DNA from: a bacterium
GTDB taxonomy: Bacteria; AUK180
DNA length: 11,304 nt
Assembly (NCBI GenBank): GCA_030622125.1
Contig: JAUXGM010000073.1
Span: 1 to 11,304 of the forward strand
Direction: 5' to 3'
In this document: piece by piece, positions 1 to 5,860 of the stretch
Numbering within the stretch: position 1 is the first letter of the stretch
How the letters are laid out: every line of letters starts with the position of its first letter
Translations under genes and position numbers: made by a program
The notes under the pieces: generated by a model
The model's database searches: none
What the model saw: only the letters and a program-made list of their open reading frames with translations
What the model was told of the DNA's origin: nothing

Positions 1-189
1 AAAAAGAACAAAAAATCAAATTGTTTTATAATATGGTTCCGTTTCAATATGAAATTTATTCGGGATTATTTTCTGCGACTTGGTATATTAGATGGCAGCA
101 CTGGTTTTATTTTATGCCTTCTTTCCGCCTTTTCTGATTTTCTTAAATATGTTAAATTATGGCTTTTAATAAGGGGAAAGAACATATAA
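1..189 (+). CDS. C-terminal end of a family-2 (WaaE/KdtX-like) glycosyltransferase, 5' truncated by the window
   Basis: Frame 1 is open from the first base and ends with TAA at 187-189, giving 62 residues of a protein that begins outside the window. The visible part contains RDYFLRLGILDG, then a hydrophobic helix, then SAFSDFLKYVKLWLL. This matches the well-known tail of GT2 enzymes of the WaaE/KdtX (LPS core beta-1,4-glucosyltransferase-like) group, where 'FlrryllrlGFlDG...fi..lSay..flKyaKLwel' follows the catalytic domain. The catalytic DxD region is not in view, so sugar specificity cannot be inferred. The next gene starts on the base after the stop, which implies co-transcription and translational coupling with a GT9 enzyme. 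Seen: the tail motif and linkage. Inferred: a role in LPS core or another surface glycan at the inner face of the cytoplasmic membrane. Confidence 0.72.
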   Translation, partial: KKNKKSNCFIIWFRFNMKFIRDYFLRLGILDGSTGFILCLLSAFSDFLKYVKLWLLIRGKNI

Positions 190-1173
190 ATGAATATATG
201 TGTTCTTTTATCCAATAAATCATTCTTTGGTGCAATAATAGCTTACCTACCTTTTTTTAATGTTTTAAAACAAACCCTACCAAATGCGTCAATTACTGTT
301 ATAAGTCTCAAGAAAGAAATAAAGATCATAGAGAATTTAGGATTTATAGATCAAATATTTATTACGAAGGATAATGGGATTTCTTTTTTTGATACGATCA
401 AATTTATTAGGAAAGGTAATTTTGATATCTTATTTACATTTAGAAGAAAATCCGAACATGACTGGCTATTGAATTTACTGTCAAATATTCCCGTAAAGGT
501 TGGCTATAAAAGAAAATGGTCGTTCCTTGTTTATACACATCTTGTTAATTACTCCAAAACAACTTACAGAGCCACCAACTTCCTTAAACTTCTTACACCT
601 TTTATAGAAGATCCTGTCGAATATATGCCATTATTTCCGAATATTAAGTGTAAAAGCAGTCCTTCTATCTGGCTTATACCAGCTGGCTCTAAAAAAAATA
701 AATTATGGGGAATTAATAATTATATTGTTCTTGCTGAACAAATTTTGGATCATTTAAATAAAGATGTTACATTTGTTTTAGGTCCTGATGAAAAAAGATA
801 TGTAAAAACAATAGAAAAAAAAATGGAATCACATAAGAATAAAGTTCATTTTCTTGTAGAAAAACCATTAAAAACATTACTTATTGAGGTAAATAATTGT
901 ATTATGGCTGTGACAAATGATTGCGGACCTGGACATATCCCCCAGATATCCAACAAACCTACCCTTATTCTTTTTGATGGAAATGCAAATATATATGAAT
1001 GGGTAAATAAAGAAGGACAATCTTCGGAAATATTTACTAAGAATCAGCTTATTACTTCTATTTCAGTAGAACGGATATATAAAAAGGTAAAAGAAGAGAT
1101 AATTGGGATGCCAAAAAAAAAATGGGAAGGTGCATTGAAAGGAGGGGGAAATATGATCGCACCTTCCCAGTAG
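190..1173 (+). CDS. Glycosyltransferase family 9 (heptosyltransferase-like) protein
   Basis: 327 residues, close to the usual 320-360 of GT9 heptosyltransferases, which transfer ADP-heptose (or another activated sugar) to LPS core. The C-terminal donor-binding half is recognisable. PAGSKKNKLWGINNY (about 164-178) corresponds to the 'pGas...K.Wp.e.fa' motif. VLGPDEK lies near 197-202. TNDCGPGHIPQISNKP (about 242-257) corresponds to the 'sndtGp.HlAaalgkP' signature. The N-terminal half is divergent: the usual 'GD' acceptor-site motif is replaced by LSNKSFFGAIIAYLPFF. The ATG directly follows the TAA of the preceding GT2 gene. No GGAG sits at the usual distance, only a distant AAGGGG, so coupling is likely. 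The last 19 codons (KKKWEGALKGGGNMIAPSQ) look unlike a GT9 tail and coincide with an intrinsic terminator of the opposite strand. The true ancestral end was probably near IIGMP. Heptose specificity is not shown. Confidence 0.82.
   Translation: MNICVLLSNKSFFGAIIAYLPFFNVLKQTLPNASITVISLKKEIKIIENLGFIDQIFITKDNGISFFDTIKFIRKGNFDILFTFRRKSEHDWLLNLLSNIPVKVGYKRKWSFLVYTHLVNYSKTTYRATNFLKLLTPFIEDPVEYMPLFPNIKCKSSPSIWLIPAGSKKNKLWGINNYIVLAEQILDHLNKDVTFVLGPDEKRYVKTIEKKMESHKNKVHFLVEKPLKTLLIEVNNCIMAVTNDCGPGHIPQISNKPTLILFDGNANIYEWVNKEGQSSEIFTKNQLITSISVERIYKKVKEEIIGMPKKKWEGALKGGGNMIAPSQ
1113..1169 (-). terminator. Intrinsic terminator of the minus-strand signalling operon, embedded in the GT9 coding region
   Basis: Reading the minus strand, TGGGAAGGTGC (1169-1159) and its perfect complement GCACCTTCCCA (1133-1123) form an 11-bp stem with six or more G-C pairs. 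It is followed immediately by ten T residues (the A-run at 1113-1122). The loop is 25 nt, which is long. The order stem then U-tract works only for minus-strand transcripts, because nothing U-rich follows on the plus strand. It lies about 160 nt past the response-regulator stop at 1332, with no better terminator between. It also lies wholly within the last codons of the GT9 gene. Confidence 0.75.
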
Positions 1174-1234
1174 TATGAGGTGTTCTTCTCGCAAAAAGAC
1201 CGTTTTGATTTTTGATTGAAGAAAGGAGGGGTAT

Positions 1235-1318
1235 TTGATAGTCTTTTTACGAATAAATCAAAGAACAATAGTATTATTGCAAATTCCGTGCCAAATTCAA
1301 ATTTCCTATATATATTAA
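1235..1318 (+). CDS. Possible 27-codon small ORF with TTG start in the convergent intergenic region
   Basis: Between the two convergent operons the plus strand carries AAAGGAGGGGTATTTG: a strong Shine-Dalgarno with GGAG exactly 6 nt before TTG at 1235. This is the same spacing seen at the certain genes of the window. The frame then runs 27 codons to TAA at 1316-1318. It encodes a short, mostly hydrophobic and basic peptide (starting MIVFLRINQR) with no recognisable family. The chance of a fortuitous short ORF in A+T-rich DNA is high and there is no homology evidence. I list it only because of the ribosome-binding site. The minus strand of the same region is not convincingly coding. Confidence 0.22.
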   Translation: MIVFLRINQRTIVLLQIPCQIQISYIY

Positions 1319-1331
1319 GATACGGATTCTG

Positions 1332-2738
1332 CTACTTTTCATTTTGTTGAATTTTTTTCCATTTTGTTGAATTTTTTTCCACAATATTGAATTGTTTTAC
1401 CAATTTATAAAAATATGACCGTTCTATTTTTGCCATCTCAATTATAGTTTCAACATCCCATCCATATTTATCTATCATATTGATTAAATATTCTTTTCTG
1501 ATTTCATTTTTCCAATATTCCAAAACTTTCTTCAAGGGTTTTTCAATATTAATATTTATATTATCCGTTCCTTTTTCGTGCAAGGGAATATATTCTCGGG
1601 GGAATAGGATATTTTTTTCTGTAATGATATTATTCGATGTAATTACTGCCTTTTCAATAATATGCTCTAATTCTCTAATGTTTCCTTTATAATCATAATT
1701 CAGGAGCTTCAATGTTGCTTCTTCGCTAATATTTCTAATATTTTTCTGATGAACATAATTATATTTATCAAGAAAATAATAGGCAAGTGGTATGATATCA
1801 GCTTTTCTTTCCTGCAAAGTTGGCAAATGAATATTAAAAACATTTAATCTGTAATAAAGATCCTTTCGGAATTGTTTTTTACTAACAAGCTCAAGTAAAT
1901 CTTGATTTGTTGCCGTTAATAACCTAAAATCAATAGGAATGGATTTAGTACTTCCAAGTCGTCGTATTTTTTTTTCTTCAAGCACTCGCAACAATTTCGC
2001 TTGAAGAGCATAATCCATATCCCCAATCTCATCAAGAAATAATGTTCCACCACTTGAAAGTTCAAATAGTCCATTCTTTGTATTGTATGCACCGGTAAAA
2101 GCTCCCTTTTCGTATCCAAAAAGCTCACTTTCCAATAATTCTTTTGGTATTGAAGAGCAATTTATTGTCATAAGTTTGTCTTTATCGCGTCCTGATATAT
2201 CATGGATCAAATGTGCAATTAATTCCTTTCCGGTACCTGTTTCGCCGGTGATCAGAACTGTTGCAGAGGTTTTTGCTACACTTTTTATATCTTGAAATAT
2301 CCTTCGCATAGATGGGGTTGAACCAAGAATTCCATTAAATGCTTGTTCAACTTCGGAAAAACTCGATAATGTCTTTACCTTATTTTTTAATTTAAGGGTT
2401 GTTTTTACTTTTTCTAAAATAATTTTTAGTTGAAAAAGTTCAATCGGTTTTTTTACAAATTCACCTATCCCTTTCTTGATAAACTCCATTATAAGTTTAC
2501 TATTATCAATATTGGTAATAATAATCGGGAATACATTAAATTCTATGGAATATTTTTCCACTTTTATAATATCCTCTTTGACAATATTAGGGATATCAAT
2601 CAGTACAATATTTATAGCCATATCATAAATAATTTTTTTTGCTGACTTATAATTCTTGGTCACATGAACCTTATACCCCTCACCATTTAAATATTCGCTT
2701 AAGAAATCAGAAAGGATCACATCTTCCGCAATGATCAA
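1332..2738 (-). CDS. NtrC-family sigma-54-dependent response regulator
   Basis: 468 residues from the TTG at 2738, or 478 if the ATA at 2768 is the start (see the separate entry). Numbering here is from the TTG. Receiver domain 1-110: acidic pair E5-D6, phospho-acceptor D48 (VLID), T75 (IIIT) and K97-P98 are all present, so it should be phosphorylatable. AAA+ sigma-54 interaction domain about 135-365: Walker A GETGTGKE (165-172), the complete GAFTGA loop (212-217) needed to contact sigma-54, Walker B GGTLFLDEIG (230-239) and an arginine-finger region FRKDLYYRL. C-terminal Fis-type helix-turn-helix near AKIERSYFYKLVKQF. It should remodel RNA polymerase-sigma-54 at enhancer-controlled promoters when phosphorylated by the adjacent kinase. 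It is last in its operon and overlaps or abuts the kinase gene. A 20-bp tandem duplication changes its extreme C-terminus. Target genes are not apparent here: I saw no GG-N10-GC sigma-54 promoter in this window. Confidence 0.93.
   Translation of the reverse strand: MIIAEDVILSDFLSEYLNGEGYKVHVTKNYKSAKKIIYDMAINIVLIDIPNIVKEDIIKVEKYSIEFNVFPIIITNIDNSKLIMEFIKKGIGEFVKKPIELFQLKIILEKVKTTLKLKNKVKTLSSFSEVEQAFNGILGSTPSMRRIFQDIKSVAKTSATVLITGETGTGKELIAHLIHDISGRDKDKLMTINCSSIPKELLESELFGYEKGAFTGAYNTKNGLFELSSGGTLFLDEIGDMDYALQAKLLRVLEEKKIRRLGSTKSIPIDFRLLTATNQDLLELVSKKQFRKDLYYRLNVFNIHLPTLQERKADIIPLAYYFLDKYNYVHQKNIRNISEEATLKLLNYDYKGNIRELEHIIEKAVITSNNIITEKNILFPREYIPLHEKGTDNININIEKPLKKVLEYWKNEIRKEYLINMIDKYGWDVETIIEMAKIERSYFYKLVKQFNIVEKNSTKWKKIQQNEK
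1341..1380. repeat. Exact 20-bp tandem duplication at the 3' end of the response-regulator gene
   Basis: Positions 1341-1360 and 1361-1380 are identical (ATTTTGTTGAATTTTTTTCC on the plus strand). The unit is 20 bp, not a multiple of three, so the second copy is read in another frame. With two copies the protein ends VEKNSTKWKKIQQNEK. Removing one copy would place TGA directly after VEKNSTK. The duplication therefore adds nine codons beyond the helix-turn-helix, and the current stop is TAG at 1332-1334. Confidence 0.95.
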
Positions 2739-2748
2739 TAATGAATAA

Positions 2749-4131
2749 TTATTTTCTTGTAATTTTATATTCTACTCCGTCTTTTGTATTGGAAAGCATA
2801 AGATTTAAATTGTGTAAGTCCAAAATGCTTTTAGCAAAATAAACACCAATACCCGCTCTTTCCTTATAATTTTTCACAAACATTTCTTTTCCTAATTTCT
2901 TTAATATTTTTTCATCAATACCGCTACCATGATTTTGAAATATAATAGAACTCTTTTTTACCATAATATATATAATGCTATTATTGTCAGCCAAATCAAT
3001 TAAATTATTCAGTATATTTGTAAATGCTTTTTTTAATAAGATCAGATCACACGGCAGTTCACATTTGGCAATAAATTCTTTTACTATTTTTATTCTTTTT
3101 TCTTTTAACTTCGGTTTTAGCTCACCAAGTAAAAATTTTATTAATGCAAGTAAAGAATGGTTTTTAAATTCAATATCCAAATGCCCTTCTTTCATTTCGT
3201 TTATATTCATAATAATATCATTAAAATAGAGAAGGGAATCTATTTCATCATTAACAATATTGTAAATCTTTTTCAAACTATATTGTTTATTAATTCCAAA
3301 CTGCATATATCCTTTAATAATAGAAAAAGAATTTCTCAATTCATGTGAAAAATGTCTGATAAATTTATCCGTTACATTATTAATATTTTTCATAACCTTA
3401 TAATCATTAGTTAATTTCTCAAATTGTAATAGTCTTTCAACAAACAAGTTATTAACAAATAAGAAAAAATGAATAGAGTTTAATTTACTTACGGATGTAT
3501 TTTGTTCGGTTTCTATTAAATAAGAAATTTTTTGATTATGAATTCTCGGTAGATTGAAGATTAAATAATCATTATTTTTATATTTTTTCCTTTCTACTAA
3601 TTTTTTATCCGGTTTTAAATCTATATAATGAGACGGTTCTATTTTTCTTATTAAAATTTTACCTTTATTATCACTAATAGAATAACCGCAGTCATCTGTT
3701 AAAAGGAACATTTTCTTCATTTTTAAATTTGATTTAATTGACAAAAAAGAATGCCTTAACATAGATTGTATGTTAGGAGTTCTTACTGCATAGAATATAG
3801 ATGATAAAAAGAACATTTCCTCATGGGGAATGGAATTTACAATGTTTTTATTAATACAAAAAAGAAAAATTATTGCACCATTAAATTTATTTCGGACATT
3901 CAAGGGAATTCCGATCAAATATAATTCGCATTTTGAATTGTATTCAATTTTCTTTTTAAAATAGTATCGATTCTTATTTGTTTTAATCAATTGGAAAAAA
4001 TTCCGATAATATTTTTTGAAACATTCAGAGAACCGTCCATTGGAATAATCTACAATGGATGTAATATTTCCCTTCTTGTCGATTATTAAAATATTTTTTG
4101 GGATTTCTGTAATAATATCACTAATTTTCAC
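2749..4131 (-). CDS. Soluble sensor histidine kinase
   Basis: 460 residues with GTG start at 4131. The N-terminal half is a sensory region without convincing membrane helices. Residues 1-95 (NILIIDKKGNITSIV...) look PAS-like, followed by about 130 residues that could be a second PAS/GAF-like fold. DHp domain: H-box FIRHFSHELRNSF with predicted phospho-acceptor H263. Catalytic domain: N-box TNILNNLIDLAD (N376 as the Mg-binding Asn), a G1 box reading QNHGSGI in place of the usual DnGxGI, and G2 ERAGIGVYFAKSIL. The G1 Asp replaced by Asn (N400) is seen in some active kinases but may alter ATP binding. The kinase should act in the cytoplasm and phosphorylate the NtrC-type regulator encoded next. 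The start has no clear Shine-Dalgarno. It lies one codon after the TAA of the cyclic-nucleotide-binding gene, in the same frame, so translation is probably by reinitiation. Confidence 0.9.
   Translation of the reverse strand: MKISDIITEIPKNILIIDKKGNITSIVDYSNGRFSECFKKYYRNFFQLIKTNKNRYYFKKKIEYNSKCELYLIGIPLNVRNKFNGAIIFLFCINKNIVNSIPHEEMFFLSSIFYAVRTPNIQSMLRHSFLSIKSNLKMKKMFLLTDDCGYSISDNKGKILIRKIEPSHYIDLKPDKKLVERKKYKNNDYLIFNLPRIHNQKISYLIETEQNTSVSKLNSIHFFLFVNNLFVERLLQFEKLTNDYKVMKNINNVTDKFIRHFSHELRNSFSIIKGYMQFGINKQYSLKKIYNIVNDEIDSLLYFNDIIMNINEMKEGHLDIEFKNHSLLALIKFLLGELKPKLKEKRIKIVKEFIAKCELPCDLILLKKAFTNILNNLIDLADNNSIIYIMVKKSSIIFQNHGSGIDEKILKKLGKEMFVKNYKERAGIGVYFAKSILDLHNLNLMLSNTKDGVEYKITRK
2766..2778 (-). 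promoter_or_regulatory. Ribosome-binding site and candidate ATA start for the response regulator
   Basis: On the minus strand GGAG (2778-2775) is followed by TAGAAT and then ATA (2768-2766), in frame with the response regulator. The reading frame is closed just upstream by TAG at 2774-2772, so this is nearly the first codon available. The GGAG+6 spacing equals that of every clear ribosome-binding site in the window. Starting here gives MKLQENNYSLLIIAED, which supplies a full receiver beta-1 strand. The only conventional in-frame start nearby, TTG at 2738, has no Shine-Dalgarno and begins inside beta-1. ATA starts are very rare in bacteria, so this is an inference. It would overlap the kinase gene by 20 nt. 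Confidence 0.45.
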
Positions 4132-4134
4132 TTT

Positions 4135-4590
4135 TTATATAAGCCAGAGGGATAATATTTCCAGATTTTTATTTGTTTGACGCAATCTTAAAGAAAGAGT
4201 TTTAATTATCATTTCTGAGAATTGCAGTGCCAATTTCATATTTTTCGTCCTCATTTTTTCATAAGAATCTTTGCTTAAAATGAGTAATTTTGATGAATCA
4301 AAACATCGGACGGTAGCAGATCTCGGATAGTTGTCAAAGAGTGACATCTCGCCGAAAAACTCACCTTTTTCTAATATCTTTAATGTTTGGTCTGAACCCA
4401 TCGCTTCTCTTTCGATCCTAACTTTTCCGGTTATTATTAAATATACTTCCTGACCGACTGATTGCTCATTTACAATTATCTCGTTAGTTTTATATTCTTT
4501 TTCATCAAAGTATTTAATAAATTCTTTCAAATCACCATCACTCCATTTGCTTAATAATTCAAATTTTTTTAATTCTGAAAAGTCAACCAT
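4135..4590 (-). CDS. Stand-alone cyclic-nucleotide-binding domain protein
   Basis: 151 residues forming essentially one cNMP-binding domain of the CRP/PKA-regulatory type. The beta-roll is visible (YLIITGKVRIE, about 50-60). The phosphate-binding cassette FGEMSLFDNYPRSATV (79-94) retains the Glu (E81) and Arg (R90) that contact the ribose and cyclic phosphate in CRP. After the C-helix (residues about 115-145) the protein stops. There is no CRP helix-turn-helix, so it is not a transcription factor and more likely an adaptor or regulatory subunit. ATG at 4590 is preceded by GGAGGATAAA, whose GGAGG is the end of the TPR gene. The gap to that gene is 1 nt. Immediately downstream, in the same frame and one codon past its stop, lies the histidine kinase. 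A reasonable inference is that it reports a nucleotide signal to the kinase. The ligand (cAMP, cGMP or other) cannot be told from sequence. Confidence 0.88.
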   Translation of the reverse strand: MVDFSELKKFELLSKWSDGDLKEFIKYFDEKEYKTNEIIVNEQSVGQEVYLIITGKVRIEREAMGSDQTLKILEKGEFFGEMSLFDNYPRSATVRCFDSSKLLILSKDSYEKMRTKNMKLALQFSEMIIKTLSLRLRQTNKNLEILSLWLI

Positions 4591-4591
4591 T

Positions 4592-5860
4592 TTATCCTCC
4601 TTGACCCAATCTTAATTTGACATTTATAACTTCAAGATGCAAAGAAATAACCTCTTTTCCGACTCTGTTATCCGAAACATCAAGATACCATTCAAATAAA
4701 AGCCGAGCTTTGGTAAGTACTCCTGCATTTTCAAGTGCTAAACCGACATTGAAGAGTGCTTCTATATACATAACATCTTTTTCTTTGATTATATTCAATA
4801 TGGATAGAACCTTATCATATTTTTCCCGCCTAACATATAAAAAGACAAGAGTTAATAGTAAAATTATATTGTTGTCAAATTTTTCTTTAGCTTTTAATGC
4901 TATTGTTTCAGCTTCGGAAAATTTGAAAGAATAGTAATAGGCATAAGATAATAAAGAATAGATCTTAGCGGATTCATTTCCTTTTTTCATTTCTTCGTTC
5001 AGAAAATCAATTGTCCGTTCCACATCTCCCCTTTTTAACATATATTTGCCAATCTCAAGAACAACACTCAAACTTTTAGGGCATCGTTTTAATTCTTCTT
5101 CAAGATCGATCTCATACTCAGGGGGAAGAATTTTCCCGATCCCTGCATGAAGAAAATTAGTTCCTACTTGATAATTCTGTATTTTTAAAATAATATTATT
5201 AGCAGCTTCAAGTTTTCCCAAATTAAATAAAAGTACCGCATAATTTGTTAAAAGCGTAATATTATCGTCAAATTCTTCTAATCCCTGTTTAAAATATTTT
5301 TCCGATAGGAAATTATTTCCCAATTCATTATAGATCAATCCCAATGAATTATATGTTATCGGGTTGGTTTTTAAGACCAATGATTTTTTAAAGTAATTAA
5401 GTGCTTCTTTATATTTTTTTAGTTCCCATAGTAGAAATGCAACATTATTATACTCTTTTTCATTTCGCGGTTGCCCTATCTCTTTCTTTATCAATTCAAG
5501 TGCTTCTTTTGAAAGCCCGCAAAGTTCCATAGAATCTATCAGATCATTAAAAATAGCTTCTTCTTTCTGCTCAAAATAACGATAAAGATTTAATCCGAAT
5601 GCTTTCTCAATAAAACCGGTAAATTTCCATTTATCATTAATTTCATTGAGATCCTTTATACTACATTTCATAGATGAAAATTCTTTGTTTACAATATAGT
5701 GAATTCCAATGTATGAGAAAAAAATATCGGGATCATTGAAATATTCAGATGACTCCTCACTTTCTATTATTGCAAGTGCTTCTTTATACTTTCCGTTTGA
5801 TATTAAATTTAAAAATTCATCTTTATTAAGAGCATCTTTTTTCTTACCGCCAAATATCAT
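4592..5860 (-). CDS. Cytoplasmic TPR-repeat protein
   Basis: 422 residues, no signal peptide (starts MIFGGKKKDA), almost entirely helical. Canonical tetratricopeptide repeats lie at about 136-167 (NNVAFLLWELKKYKEALNYF), 168-201 (YNSLGLIYNELGN) and 202-230 (NYAVLLFNLGKLEAANNI). Further repeats occur at about 297-330 (YSLLSYAYYYSFKFSEAE) and 366-395 (ALFNVGLALENAGVLTKARLLF), and divergent ones probably fill the N-terminus. Such proteins act as protein-protein scaffolds. The ATG overlaps the stop of the HEAT lipoprotein gene as ATGA (5857-5860) and has no Shine-Dalgarno of its own, so it should be translated by coupling. The 3' end supplies the Shine-Dalgarno of the cNMP-binding gene. A scaffold between envelope lipoproteins and the cytoplasmic kinase is an inference from context only. 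Confidence 0.85.
   Translation of the reverse strand: MIFGGKKKDALNKDEFLNLISNGKYKEALAIIESEESSEYFNDPDIFFSYIGIHYIVNKEFSSMKCSIKDLNEINDKWKFTGFIEKAFGLNLYRYFEQKEEAIFNDLIDSMELCGLSKEALELIKKEIGQPRNEKEYNNVAFLLWELKKYKEALNYFKKSLVLKTNPITYNSLGLIYNELGNNFLSEKYFKQGLEEFDDNITLLTNYAVLLFNLGKLEAANNIILKIQNYQVGTNFLHAGIGKILPPEYEIDLEEELKRCPKSLSVVLEIGKYMLKRGDVERTIDFLNEEMKKGNESAKIYSLLSYAYYYSFKFSEAETIALKAKEKFDNNIILLLTLVFLYVRREKYDKVLSILNIIKEKDVMYIEALFNVGLALENAGVLTKARLLFEWYLDVSDNRVGKEVISLHLEVINVKLRLGQGG

Noticed and set aside
1123-1169. The same hairpin as a terminator for the plus-strand glycosyltransferase operon
   Set aside because: The bases after it on the plus strand (GTAGTATGAGG) are not T-rich, so it can only act as an intrinsic terminator on the minus strand.
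1044-1268. 74-codon minus-strand ORF across the end of the GT9 gene
   Set aside because: It runs through the terminator hairpin and the T-run, is low-complexity (FPPPFN, HFFFG), has no ribosome-binding site, and lies antisense to the better supported GT9 frame.
4617-4934. 105-codon plus-strand ORF antisense to the TPR gene
   Set aside because: Shadow frame of a clear TPR protein, with no Shine-Dalgarno, no family features and Ser/Thr-rich antisense composition.
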